Shown one piece after another: positions 17,683-28,690 of a stretch of DNA of 64,000 nucleotides. The notes beneath the pieces were generated by a model. It was not told the origin of the DNA. It did no database searches and worked only from the letters and a program-made list of their open reading frames with translations. Each line of letters opens with the position of its first letter. Within the stretch, counting starts at the first letter, position 1. The position numbers and the translations under genes are program-made. The DNA lies in contig NZ_JBITLV010000006.1 of NCBI RefSeq assembly GCF_044465595.1, positions 186,001 to 250,000 of the forward strand. The letters are read 5' to 3'. The stretch is from Spongisporangium articulatum (GTDB lineage Bacteria > Actinomycetota > Actinomycetes > Actinomycetales > Kineosporiaceae).

Positions 17683-19067
17683 CTCCCGAGCCGCAGGCGG
17701 ACCAGGGCCTGGAGCCGGCGGACGACGTCCGGGTCGAGCGACTCGAGGTCACCGGAACCCCTGTCGCGCCGGACCTCTCGCGCCTCCCGCGACCCCGGCG
17801 CCCGCTCGGCCGGCCGCTCGGCGGGGCCCGGATCCTGCTCGTCGCCCCGACGTACCCGGCCACCCGTCGTTCGTCGCGGGACGTCGCGGCCGCGCCGTAC
17901 CAGGTGGCCGCCGCGCGCCGACTGGCCCAGGTGGCGGAGCGGGTCACGGTGCTCACCGCCGCCCGTCCCGGGGACCCGGCGCTGGGGGAGGCGCCCGGCG
18001 GTCGCCGGGTCGTCGGCGAGGACGGCGACGTCACGGTCGTCCGGCACCGGCTGGCCGTGCCGCGCCGCTTCGACGGTGCCGCACTGGCCCGCTACGAGTT
18101 CACCTTCGTGCGCCGGGTCGGGCGGTCGCCGGTTCTGGACGCCCCGGACGTCGTCGTGGGGGTGACCCCCACGGTCGGCGCGGCGGTCGCCGCCGCCCGC
18201 CTCGCCCGGCACTTCGACGCCCGGCTGCTGATCGTCGTCCAGGACGTGCTGTCCGCCGACCCGCGCAGCGGTGGTGCGGTGCGGGCGGTGCTGAACCGGG
18301 CCGAAGGGATCGCCCTGCGCGAGGCCGACGAGGTGGCGGTGGAGCACGCCTTCCTGCGGGCCGGCGTCCGTGCGCACGGGGTGGACGCCGACCGCATCCA
18401 CGTGGTCGCCAACCCGCGCGCCTCGACGCCGCTGGAGCGTTCGGCGGCCCGGCACCGCCTGGGCTGGCCGGCCGCCGACCTGCTCGCGGTCCGCACCGGT
18501 CCGCTGATGTCGGAGCCGGCCGCCGGCACGCTGCTGCGCGCCGCGCGGCTGCTGGCGCACCGCGGCGGCCGGCCCCGACTGGTGCTGGTCGGCGAGGGAC
18601 GCCGGCACGAGGGGCTGCGGGCCGCCGCCGAGGGCCTGTCCGGGGTCGGCTTCGTGACCCCGCCCGACAGCGCGACCTACCCGTACCTGCTGGCGGCGGC
18701 CGACGTCCTGGTCGTCACCGAACCGCCGGACCGCCCGGACCCGGCCGCGCTGGGTCGCCTGCTGGCCGGGTTGGCGGCCGGGCGGCCCGTGGTCGCCGCC
18801 CTGCACGCCGACGGGAAGGCGGCCGCCGAGGCCGCCCGCGCCGGGACCGCCGTCCGCGTGGTCGCCCCGGACGCCCCCGCCGCGCTCGCCGACGCCCTGG
18901 CCGATCTGGCGGACGACGCGTCCCGCGCAGCCATGGCCGCGACGGCCGAGGAGTTCGCCCGCGCCCGGCTGCACGGCCCGGCCGCGGGAGAGCGGCTGGA
19001 GCGCCTGGTGGAGTCGATGCTCTGGCGGGGCCGCAGCGACGCGAGCGACGGCGAGCACCCTGAGTGA
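17679..19067 (+). CDS. GT-B glycosyltransferase (GT4, WbuB-like)
   Basis: The 462-residue protein has a disordered-looking N-terminal ~45 residues, then ARILLVAPTYPATRRSSRDV, the N-domain segment FVRRVGRSPVLDAPDVVVGV and LLIVVQDVLSADP. The C-domain carries RLVLVGEGRRHEGLRAAA and a donor-site region LGRLLAGLAAGRPVVAAL. The WbuB-like N-domain (QVAAARRLAQVAERVTVL) supports a GT4 assignment. GTG 17679 overlaps the preceding stop and has AGAGG upstream. The pair probably adds consecutive sugars to a lipid-linked glycan; this is inferred from coupling and similarity of the two proteins. Confidence 0.8.
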   Translation: MTPEPQADQGLEPADDVRVERLEVTGTPVAPDLSRLPRPRRPLGRPLGGARILLVAPTYPATRRSSRDVAAAPYQVAAARRLAQVAERVTVLTAARPGDPALGEAPGGRRVVGEDGDVTVVRHRLAVPRRFDGAALARYEFTFVRRVGRSPVLDAPDVVVGVTPTVGAAVAAARLARHFDARLLIVVQDVLSADPRSGGAVRAVLNRAEGIALREADEVAVEHAFLRAGVRAHGVDADRIHVVANPRASTPLERSAARHRLGWPAADLLAVRTGPLMSEPAAGTLLRAARLLAHRGGRPRLVLVGEGRRHEGLRAAAEGLSGVGFVTPPDSATYPYLLAAADVLVVTEPPDRPDPAALGRLLAGLAAGRPVVAALHADGKAAAEAARAGTAVRVVAPDAPAALADALADLADDASRAAMAATAEEFARARLHGPAAGERLERLVESMLWRGRSDASDGEHPE

Positions 19068-19156
19068 CCGCTATTTCACGCTAAGCCAGCGCTCGACGGT
19101 CGACCCGGGCTACGGTGGGACAACTACCGATCGTGTCTGTGAGGGAACTAGCAGTG

Positions 19157-19810
19157 ATGACTGTCGACCTGACCGACGCAACGCCCCATGCCGACCATGC
19201 GGCCGAGGATGTCGAGGGCCCGTTCCGGATCGTGGTGGTCTCGGCCTTCGACGCGGCCCGCGGTCCCAGCCTGCAGCACGTGCTGCGCCGTCACCTGACC
19301 CTGGCCCGCAGCGAGAACGAGACCGTGGTCTCCAGTGCGGGCACGATCGCCTCCCCCGGCACCTGCATCGAACTCGAGACGGCGCGTGGGCTGCTCGAGC
19401 TCGGGATGGTGGAGGACGCTGAGCAACTGGAGCTGCACCGGGCCCACCGGCTCTCCGAAAGGCGTCTCGCGCAGGCCGATCTCGTGCTTGCCGTAGGGCG
19501 CGACGAGCGCCGCCGGGCGGTCGAGCTACGGCCCGCCGTGCGGCCGGTCGCCTTCACCGCCGTCGAGTTCGCCCGCCTGGTCAGCGCCCTGCCCGAACCG
19601 GCCGACGAGCCGCGCCGGCTGGTGCGCCAGGCCGCCGGCCTGCGGGCGGCCGTCCGCCCGGTCGACGCCGGCGAGGACGACCTGCCGCCCATGGTCGAGT
19701 CCGACCCGCGCGAGCACGAACGGGTCCTGCGCCGCATCGAGCACACGGCCGCCGACGTGGCGCGCGCACTGTCCCGGACGTTGATCGGGGCCGGCCCGCA
19801 CTGGTCCTGA
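19157..19810 (+). CDS. Low-molecular-weight tyrosine phosphatase homologue lacking the catalytic Cys (predicted pseudophosphatase)
   Basis: The 217-residue protein aligns along its length with LMW-PTPs: a first strand plus P-loop, the SSAGT motif (VVSSAGTIASPGTCI), HRAHRLSERRLAQADLVLAV corresponding to the usual HRAR...L...ADLIL segment, then a C-terminal helix. In active enzymes the P-loop reads C-X5-R (for example CTGNICRS). Here it reads SAFDAARG: the Arg remains but the nucleophilic Cys is Ser, and no DP-type general acid is evident. Wzb-type phosphatases normally act on polysaccharide tyrosine kinases, which suits the neighbours. Start is ATG 19157; GTG 19154 is an equal alternative after GAGGGA. 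Confidence 0.75.
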   Translation: MTVDLTDATPHADHAAEDVEGPFRIVVVSAFDAARGPSLQHVLRRHLTLARSENETVVSSAGTIASPGTCIELETARGLLELGMVEDAEQLELHRAHRLSERRLAQADLVLAVGRDERRRAVELRPAVRPVAFTAVEFARLVSALPEPADEPRRLVRQAAGLRAAVRPVDAGEDDLPPMVESDPREHERVLRRIEHTAADVARALSRTLIGAGPHWS

Positions 19811-19863
19811 GGGACACGCTGACGATCAGTGAACGCGTGATCACTCTGTGACAGACTGGGCTC

Positions 19864-21261
19864 GTGGGAACCCGGACCGAGCCGCGACGACCGACCGATC
19901 CGAGAACGAGCCCGCGGACGGCGGGCATGAGGGTCCCGGCCCCACGAGAAGGGCTCCTCCTGCGCGACCGCGACGCGCTGCGCACCGCCGCCCCGCTGCG
20001 GGACCGCCGAGCCCTGCGCTCGCCCGTGGCCGGGTCGCCGCAGTGGGCCGATCCGTTCGTCGACACCGTGGAACGTCCGGCCGTCGATCACCTCGAAGTG
20101 ATCATCGGGCCCGACAGTGCCCGGCCGGCGCGGGATTCCGTACGCCGCTCGCGGCGCTCGCAGGTCTTCCGGCACGCGGCCCGCGGCACGGCCCGGGCCC
20201 GTCGGTGGCTGGTGGCCGCCGTCCTGCTCGGCCTGGTCGTCGGGGGCGCGGGTGTCTATCGGGCCCGGCAGGTGAGCAACGACCTGGACGGCGCCCGCGC
20301 GTCCCACGCGGACGTCACCACCCGGCTGGTCCGGTACGAGTGGCCCGCCGCCGGAACGGCGCTCGCGGCGTTCGGGGACGACGCCCAGCGGGCTGCCGAC
20401 CGCACGTCCGGGCCGCTGTGGTCGCTGGCCGAGCGGCTGCCCGGAGTGGGTGACGACGCGGCCGCCCAGCAGCGGGTCGCCACCGACCTGGCCGCCGTCA
20501 CCCGCGCCGCCCGTCCGGTCGCCGAGGCTCTGCCCCAACTCACCGCTCTGGCCACGAGGACCGCCACCGGAGAGCCCGTCCCGAGCACCTCGCAGGTCGA
20601 CACGGCTGCCCTGAGCGCGGTCGTCGCGGCCCTGCCCGGCCTGACCGCCGCGCTCGACGCGGCCTCGCGCGACCTGGCCGCGCTCCCGACGTCCGGGCTG
20701 CTGGTTCCGGTGGCCGCGACCGTCGCCGACGCCCGCGCGTCCCTCGACCTGACTCGGGCCGCCCTGCGCTCCACGAGCCCGACCCTCAGCGTGCTGCCCG
20801 CCCTGTTCGGCGCCTCCGGCCCGCGGACCTGGGTCGTCCTGCTCGAGCGGGGGACCGGTGACCGGGTCGGCGCCTACGGGGTGGTCCGGGCCGAGCGCGG
20901 CGCCCTCCAGGTGCAGTCGGTGCACCCCCGCGGTGCGAGCTGGCGGGCCGTGCACCGGGCCGTGCCGGCCCCCGACTACGTGCTGACCCTCGACCCGCAG
21001 GCCTTCGCCGTCCTCACCCAGGCCATGGGCCCGGTGACCGGCGGCCCCGCCGACCAGCTGCGGATCGCGCTGACCCGGCTCGCCTCGGGCGCGCTCGACT
21101 GGCCCGAACTGTTCCGCACCCTGCCCGCGCCGATCGCCCAGCAGCAGCTCACCCTGCACGCCGCGGACCCCGCCGAACAGGTGCGACTGGTCCGGGCCGG
21201 CGTGGCCGACAGCGTCGGAACCGGTGAGAGCGCCCGGGTAGCGGGCTATCTCACCCGCTGA
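19864..21261 (+). CDS. DUF4012 domain membrane protein
   Basis: The 465-residue protein has a basic cytoplasmic N-terminus (~115 residues), one transmembrane helix (WLVAAVLLGLVVGGAGVY), an Ala-rich helical region and the DUF4012 signature LLFGA.GPRTWVVLLERGT region, here LFGASGPRTWVVLLERG near residue 315. The usual family text after it (NNAELRATGG) is degenerate. DUF4012 proteins are common in actinobacterial exopolysaccharide loci but their function is unknown. GTG 19864 is the first start after the phosphatase-like gene; ATG 19927 is possible. It may be expressed together with the glycosyltransferases. Confidence 0.7.
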   Translation: MGTRTEPRRPTDPRTSPRTAGMRVPAPREGLLLRDRDALRTAAPLRDRRALRSPVAGSPQWADPFVDTVERPAVDHLEVIIGPDSARPARDSVRRSRRSQVFRHAARGTARARRWLVAAVLLGLVVGGAGVYRARQVSNDLDGARASHADVTTRLVRYEWPAAGTALAAFGDDAQRAADRTSGPLWSLAERLPGVGDDAAAQQRVATDLAAVTRAARPVAEALPQLTALATRTATGEPVPSTSQVDTAALSAVVAALPGLTAALDAASRDLAALPTSGLLVPVAATVADARASLDLTRAALRSTSPTLSVLPALFGASGPRTWVVLLERGTGDRVGAYGVVRAERGALQVQSVHPRGASWRAVHRAVPAPDYVLTLDPQAFAVLTQAMGPVTGGPADQLRIALTRLASGALDWPELFRTLPAPIAQQQLTLHAADPAEQVRLVRAGVADSVGTGESARVAGYLTR

Positions 21262-21318
21262 CCCGCTCTACCCCTCGAACTGTTCCGGGAAACCCGAATC
21301 TTGCCATTTCCTGTGTAA

Positions 21319-21414
21319 AACGACGCGAAGTCGACCGTGCACACCGGCTCGGTGTTCATGGACGCCTGCCAGGACGTGTCCGGCCAGTTCTGGACGCTGG
21401 CGCCTGCGGCCTGA
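21319..21414 (+). pseudogene. Short C-terminal remnant of a secreted-protein-like gene
   Basis: Directly after an in-frame TAA, 31 sense codons (NDAKSTVHTGS, VFMDACQDVSG, QFWTLAPAA) end in TGA, with normal high third-position GC. The DVSGQFWTL ending resembles ricin-type lectin or cell-surface protein C-termini. No start codon with a binding site or longer frame exists. It sits beside a local AT-rich patch (CCATTTCCTGTGTAAAA) that may mark an old deletion junction. Confidence 0.35.
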
Positions 21415-21437
21415 TCCCGTCGCGGGCCGGGCGTCGT

Positions 21438-22112
21438 CTACCAGCCGCGCGAGCGCCATTCGGCGAGGTGCGGGCGCTCCGCGCCGAGCGTCGTGTCCCG
21501 GCCGTGCCCCGGGTACACCCACGTCCCGTCGGGGTACACGCCGAAGAGGCGGGCCTCGACGTCGTCGATCAGCGACGTGAAGCGGGCGGCGTCCCCCTGC
21601 GTGTTGCCGACCCCACCCGGGAACAGGCTGTCCCCGGTGAAGGCGTGCACCGAACCGTCGGTGCTCCTCAGCACGTAGGCGATCGAGCCGGGGGTGTGGC
21701 CGCGCAGGTGGACGGCGGTGAGCGCGGTCTCGCCGAAGGTCACCGTGTCGCCGTGGGCGAGCCGGCGATCGACGGGGACGGGCAGGGCGTCGGCGTCGTC
21801 CGCGCCGGCCAGCGTGGTGGCGCCGGTCTTCGCGACGACGTCGGCCAGCGCGCGGACGTGGTCCCAGTGCTGATGCGTGGTCGCCACGGCTGCGAGACCG
21901 TCGCCTCCTGTCGCGGTGGACTCGGCGACCAGCGCGAGGAGGCGCGGGGCGTCGTCCGCAGCATCGATGAGCAGTTGCTCGCCGCTCTCCCGACACGTGA
22001 TCAGGTAGCAGTTGTTGTCCATCTCGGAAACACTCGCCTTGTAGATCACCACGTCGGGCAGGACGCGGACGTCCGCCGGACCGCCGGGGGTCACGTCACC
22101 GGTGTAAGTCAC
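21438..22112 (-). CDS. MBL-fold metallohydrolase, glyoxalase II-like
   Basis: A 224-residue metallo-beta-lactamase-fold protein. The metal-binding motif THQHWDH (THxHxDH) is present, with further ligands expected from HLRGHTPGSIAYVL, FTGDSLFPGG and VYPGHGRDTTLG. The layout and the N-terminal NNCYLITCRESGEQLLIDA match the hydroxyacylglutathione hydrolase-like group, which in actinobacteria probably acts on mycothiol or other thioesters. The gene lies divergent to uvrA with about 120 bp between starts. Substrate inferred at family level only. Confidence 0.9.
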   Translation of the reverse strand: MTYTGDVTPGGPADVRVLPDVVIYKASVSEMDNNCYLITCRESGEQLLIDAADDAPRLLALVAESTATGGDGLAAVATTHQHWDHVRALADVVAKTGATTLAGADDADALPVPVDRRLAHGDTVTFGETALTAVHLRGHTPGSIAYVLRSTDGSVHAFTGDSLFPGGVGNTQGDAARFTSLIDDVEARLFGVYPDGTWVYPGHGRDTTLGAERPHLAEWRSRGW

Positions 22113-22223
22113 AGGGCCACCCTGCCATCGACGGGAAGCGTGGGCGCGGGCGGGGCGTTGGTGACTCGCGGGACGACAGGGGCCAGGGACGGTCGCGAAT
22201 CAGAGATTGTCGGAGGGGGCACC

Positions 22224-22229
22224 TACCAT
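22224..22229 (+). promoter_or_regulatory. -10 element of a leaderless uvrA promoter
   Basis: TACCAT is followed by 7 bp and the GTG at 22237. This supports GTG 22237 rather than TTG 22207 as the uvrA start, because TTG 22207 would lie upstream of the promoter element. Confidence 0.5.
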
Positions 22230-22236
22230 TACCGGA

Positions 22237-25248
<3,012 letters not shown>

Positions 25249-25261
25249 TCAGCGAGTCCTT

Positions 25262-25331
25262 CCGAAGACTCGGCAATGCGTGACGAAGCCGTCCTGTCGG
25301 GCAGGGTCCCGCGTGGTTGCCGAGTCTTCGG
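25262..25331. terminator. Inverted repeat after uvrA (probable bidirectional terminator)
   Basis: Perfect 15-bp arms (25262-25276 and 25317-25331, starting CCGAAGACTCGG) flank 40 nt. They lie between the convergent uvrA and SMI1-like genes. There is no U tract, and the long loop makes an element-like origin also possible. Confidence 0.55.
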
Positions 25332-25347
25332 CGGTTCTGCGGAACCG
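25332..25347. repeat. Short inverted repeat CGGTTC-TGCG-GAACCG
   Basis: Perfect 6-bp arms with a 4-nt loop immediately follow the 15-bp inverted repeat and abut the stop of the SMI1-like gene. It resembles the GGTTCCGCGGAACC palindromes at 13508 and 25932. Confidence 0.5.
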
Positions 25348-25917
25348 TCAGAGGTCCTCGTTCTCGGCCCCCAGGGCGAGGTCCGACCAGAACGGGATAT
25401 GTGCATGGTCAGCAGTGGGCGGCTGCTCGTTTCGACCGAACTCGCGACTGATGTAGTCGAGCAGGTCACCGCCGTAGTGGATGACGTCCGTCTGATGCAC
25501 TGACAGGACGGGCTCAGAACCTGTGAAGGGCGAGGCCGGGACGTACCGGTGCCCGTAGAGCGGGATCAGCACCTGTACGTCGGCCAGGTACTCCCGAGCG
25601 ACCGTCTCGGCAGCCTTCGGATCCCGGGGGCGTGGCCCCCACGACGCGGGCCAGAACCCGTTGTTGTGCACGTCGAAGACGACGCCCTCGACGGGGGCGT
25701 CGAGACGCTGCCTCACCATGGCCGGCGTCGCGTGGCGCCAGTTGATCCAGGCGTCCCCGACCGGCAGCCCCGTGCGCAGCAACGCGCGGTGGAACTCGCC
25801 GAACGTGAAGCCGTACTTCTTCTCGATCCGCTTCACGTCGGCCTCGGTCAACGGGCGGTCGACCCGTACGCCGGCGTCGGACAGGGCAGCGACGACATCG
25901 TCGGCGTCGAACGTCAT
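25348..25917 (-). CDS. SMI1/KNR4 (SUKH) family-like protein
   Basis: The 189-residue cytoplasmic protein has the SUKH-like order: an N-terminal helix pair (LTEADVKRIEKKYGFTFG then FHRALLRTGLPVG), FWPASWGPRP, LIPLYGHRYVPASP and SVHQTDVIHYGGDLLDYI, ending in a helix before an acidic tail. SUKH proteins are often immunity proteins for polymorphic toxins, but stand-alone copies are common and no toxin gene is visible here. ATG 25917 is used; ATG 25926 is possible. A 28-bp perfect palindrome lies 15 bp upstream of the start. It is an accessory-looking gene between uvrA and uvrC. Confidence 0.7.
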   Translation of the reverse strand: MTFDADDVVAALSDAGVRVDRPLTEADVKRIEKKYGFTFGEFHRALLRTGLPVGDAWINWRHATPAMVRQRLDAPVEGVVFDVHNNGFWPASWGPRPRDPKAAETVAREYLADVQVLIPLYGHRYVPASPFTGSEPVLSVHQTDVIHYGGDLLDYISREFGRNEQPPTADHAHIPFWSDLALGAENEDL

Positions 25918-25931
25918 GCGCCCCATGATTG

Positions 25932-25959
25932 CCGGTCGGGTTCCGCGGAACCCGACCGG
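25932..25959. promoter_or_regulatory. 28-bp perfect palindrome upstream of the SMI1-like gene
   Basis: The palindrome has 14-bp arms (CCGGTCGGGTTCCG and its complement) with no spacer. It could be an operator, or a cruciform or hairpin in the 5' leader of the SMI1-like gene. It shares the GGTTCCGCGGAACC core with other sites in the window. Confidence 0.6.
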
Positions 25960-26080
25960 GGCAACAGGTCCTCGCAAGTGATGGCAGCCGTGATGGCAGG
26001 CACGGCGCTGATTTGTAGAGCGAGCGCTGCCACCACGCCTGTCTCCATCGGCGTGCCCGCTCACCTCACGCGCCGGACCA

Positions 26081-26156
26081 AGATCAATGTATTGATCGCT
26101 GAATCGGACGTGCAGTCATCAGGGCCAGATCATTCAGTCATCCATTCATTGATCAA
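26081..26156. promoter_or_regulatory. Cluster of ATTGATC operator-like boxes
   Basis: GATCAAT-GT-ATTGATC (26082-26097) is a perfect inverted repeat. ATTGATCAA occurs again at 26148-26156, with a partial AGATCATT in between. The spacing to the DUF2695 gene's putative -10 suggests an operator for a dimeric repressor or activator, possibly self-encoded elsewhere. Confidence 0.45.
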
Positions 26157-26228
26157 GGTCGCGTCCGGACTGTCGGTGGTCCCTCCTACGGTGGGTGTCG
26201 AGGGGGCAGCACGGAGGCAGGGAACGTC

Positions 26229-26624
26229 ATGGACGAGCACGCGGAAGGCCTGGAACGCGTCGTGACCGCATACGGCGCCGAGGACTACCTCCGGCAACTC
26301 AGTCATGAGCTGCTCGGCAGCCCGCGGCCCGAGTGCCTGGCCTGCTACGTGTTCCGGATGGTCAACGAGTTCGGCTGCGACCACACCCGACGGTTCACCG
26401 GACACTGGCGCCAGACCCGGGCCCGGCACGCCACGGGCCTGGAGCGGCGGCTCGACGGCGCCGGCGCGTTCTGCGACTGCCGGCTCTTCCGCAACGGCTG
26501 GCGGTTGGACGCGCCGCGAGCCGTCCATCGCGGCGAACGCCCGGCCTGTCCAGGGGTGGGGCCGCGGTCGGCCCAGCCGTGCGCCCTGTGGTGCAGGATC
26601 CGCCGGCCCCCACGTCAGCGCTGA
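26229..26624 (+). CDS. DUF2695 domain protein
   Basis: The 131-residue protein carries the DUF2695 pattern CLACYVFRMVNEFGCDHTRRF ... FCDCRLFRNGWRL between residues ~35 and 97. The spaced Cys/His pairs (CxxC, CDH, CDC) look able to bind a metal, but this is inference. The C-terminal ~35 residues are Arg/Pro/Cys-rich and unlike a fold. ATG 26229 has AGGGA 5 nt upstream. Function unknown; it is probably part of the small accessory islet with the divergent SMI1-like gene. Confidence 0.65.
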   Translation: MDEHAEGLERVVTAYGAEDYLRQLSHELLGSPRPECLACYVFRMVNEFGCDHTRRFTGHWRQTRARHATGLERRLDGAGAFCDCRLFRNGWRLDAPRAVHRGERPACPGVGPRSAQPCALWCRIRRPPRQR

Positions 26625-26647
26625 CGGCGACTGTCGCCCGCCCGACC

Positions 26648-26653
26648 TAGAGT
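26648..26653 (+). promoter_or_regulatory. -10 element of a leaderless uvrC promoter
   Basis: TAGAGT is followed by 6 bp and then GTG 26660, with no Shine-Dalgarno sequence. This is the same layout as at uvrA and uvrB. Confidence 0.5.
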
Positions 26654-26659
26654 GAGTAC

Positions 26660-28645
26660 GTGCCCGATCCCGCGACCTACCGCCCGGCCACCGGTTCCAT
26701 CCCGGAGCAGCCCGGCGTCTACAAGTTCCGGGACCCGTCGGGCCGGGTGATCTACGTCGGCAAGGCGATCAGCCTGCGGCAGCGCCTCAACTCCTACTTC
26801 GCCGACCCGGCCAACCTGCACCCGCGCACGCAGACGATGGTCTTCACCGCGGGCAGCGTCGAGTGGACGACGGTCTCCACCGAGGTCGAGGCGCTCCAGC
26901 TGGAGTACGCCTGGATCAAGGAGTTCGACCCGCGGTTCAACGTGAAGTACCGCGACGACAAGTCGTACCCCTACCTCGCAGTCACGATGGGCGAGGAGTT
27001 CCCGCGGGTCCAGGTGATGCGCGGGGCCAAACGCAAGGGCACCCGGTACTTCGGGCCGTACGCGCACGCCTGGGCGATCCGCGAGACCGTCGACCTGCTG
27101 CTGCGCGTCTTCCCGGTCCGCACCTGCAGCGCGGGCGTGTTCAAGCGGGCCGGGCAGATCGGGCGGCCGTGCCTGCTCGGCTACATCGACAAGTGCTCGG
27201 CCCCGTGCGTCGGCAAGATCTCGGAAGAGGACCACCGCGCCCTGGCCGAGGAGTTCTGCGACTTCATGGGCGGCTCCACGCAGCGCTACGTGAAGCGCCT
27301 CGAACGCGAGATGCGGCACGCCAGTAACGATCTCGAGTTCGAACGGGCGGCGCGGCTGCGCGACGACATCCAGGCCCTGACCCGGGCGATGGAGAAGAAC
27401 GCCGTCGTCCTGCCCGACGACACCGACGCCGACGTCTTCGCCCTCGCCGAGGACGACCTGGAGGCCGCGGTCCAGGTGTTCCACGTCCGGGGCGGGCGGG
27501 TGCGCGGCCAGCGCGGCTGGGTCGTCGAGAAGGTCGAAGAGGTCGACACCGCCGGCCTGGTCGAGCACCTCCTGCAGCAGGTCTACGGCGACACCACCGC
27601 CGACGCCGTCCCGCGTGAGGTCCTGGTCCCGACCGAGCCCCCGTTCGCCCACGAGGTCGAGCAGTGGCTGGGCGGCCTGCGCGGGTCGAAGGTCCAGGTC
27701 CGCGTCCCGCAGCGCGGCGACAAGCGCGCGTTGATGGAGACGGTGGCCCGCAACGCCACGCAGGCCTTGGCCCTGCACAAGGTCAAGCGCGCGGGCGACC
27801 TGACGACGAGAAGCAAGGCGCTGCAGGAGATCCAGGAGGCCCTCGACCTGCCCGAGGCCCCGCTGCGGATCGAGTGCTACGACGTCTCCCACGTCCAGGG
27901 CACCAACATCGTGGCCAGCATGGTGGTCTTCGAGGACGGCCTGGCCCGCAAGAGCGAGTACCGCCGGTTCACGATCAAGGGCCAGGACGGCTCGGACGAC
28001 GTCGCCGCCATGCGCGAGGTCATCACCCGCCGGTTCCGGCGCTACCTGTCCGAGAATGCCGACGCCCCGGTCGATCTGACCCCCGAGGCCGAGTCGGAGG
28101 AGCCCGGCGTCCCGGCCGCGATCGACCCCGAGACCGGCCGGCCCCGCAAGTTCGCCTACGCGCCCCAGCTGGTCGTGGTGGACGGCGGTGCGCCCCAGGT
28201 CGCGGCCGCGGCCGCCGCGATGGCCGAGCTGGGCATCGTCGACGTGGCCCTGTGCGGGCTGGCGAAACGCCTCGAGGAGGTCTGGCTGCCGGACGACGAC
28301 CAGCCGGTCATCCTGCCCCGCACCTCCGAGGGGCTGTACCTCCTGCAGCGGGTGCGCGACGAGGCGCACCGGTTCGCGATCACGCACCACCGGCAGCGGC
28401 GCAGCACCCAGATGACGGCCAGCGTCCTCGACGAGGTCCCCGGCCTGGGCCCAGCCCGCAAGAAGGCCCTGCTGGCCGCGTTCGGTTCCGTGAAGAAGCT
28501 GAAGGCCGCCGACGCCGAGACCATCGCCGCCGTCCAGGGGGTCGGCCCGAAGGTGGCCCTGGCCGTCGTCCGGGCCCTGCACCCCGAGGAGCAGCCGGCG
28601 GCGCAGCCCGCGATCGACATGGCCACGGGTGAGTTGCTCGACTGA
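26660..28645 (+). CDS. uvrC: Excinuclease ABC subunit C
   Basis: The 661-residue nuclease makes both incisions in nucleotide excision repair. Order: GIY-YIG domain ([19 protein letters not shown], residues ~18-95) for the 3' cut; a Cys-rich segment [20 protein letters not shown]; a UVR motif ([16 protein letters not shown]) pairing with UvrB; an RNase H-like endonuclease ([30 protein letters not shown]) for the 5' cut; and two helix-hairpin-helix motifs at the end ([30 protein letters not shown]). Downstream come rapZ and yvcK, the usual actinobacterial order. Confidence 0.98.
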   Translation: MPDPATYRPATGSIPEQPGVYKFRDPSGRVIYVGKAISLRQRLNSYFADPANLHPRTQTMVFTAGSVEWTTVSTEVEALQLEYAWIKEFDPRFNVKYRDDKSYPYLAVTMGEEFPRVQVMRGAKRKGTRYFGPYAHAWAIRETVDLLLRVFPVRTCSAGVFKRAGQIGRPCLLGYIDKCSAPCVGKISEEDHRALAEEFCDFMGGSTQRYVKRLEREMRHASNDLEFERAARLRDDIQALTRAMEKNAVVLPDDTDADVFALAEDDLEAAVQVFHVRGGRVRGQRGWVVEKVEEVDTAGLVEHLLQQVYGDTTADAVPREVLVPTEPPFAHEVEQWLGGLRGSKVQVRVPQRGDKRALMETVARNATQALALHKVKRAGDLTTRSKALQEIQEALDLPEAPLRIECYDVSHVQGTNIVASMVVFEDGLARKSEYRRFTIKGQDGSDDVAAMREVITRRFRRYLSENADAPVDLTPEAESEEPGVPAAIDPETGRPRKFAYAPQLVVVDGGAPQVAAAAAAMAELGIVDVALCGLAKRLEEVWLPDDDQPVILPRTSEGLYLLQRVRDEAHRFAITHHRQRRSTQMTASVLDEVPGLGPARKKALLAAFGSVKKLKAADAETIAAVQGVGPKVALAVVRALHPEEQPAAQPAIDMATGELLD

Positions 28646-28690
28646 CCGACCTGCGCAGTCCGGGCCCCGGCGTCTGACAGGCTGTGGACC

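Larger units (their letters stand above)
25918..26228. other. 311-bp divergent intergenic region between SMI1-like and DUF2695 genes
   Basis: It holds the 28-bp palindrome, a cluster of ATTGATC boxes (26081-26156), and a TACGGT -10-like hexamer at 26187-26192 for the DUF2695 gene. Base composition is locally more AT-rich than the surroundings. No coding sequence is supported. Confidence 0.6.

Noticed and set aside
26065..26228. Possible small regulator gene in the islet
   Set aside because: No frame with a start, binding site and protein-like composition was found; the repeats look like operator DNA.
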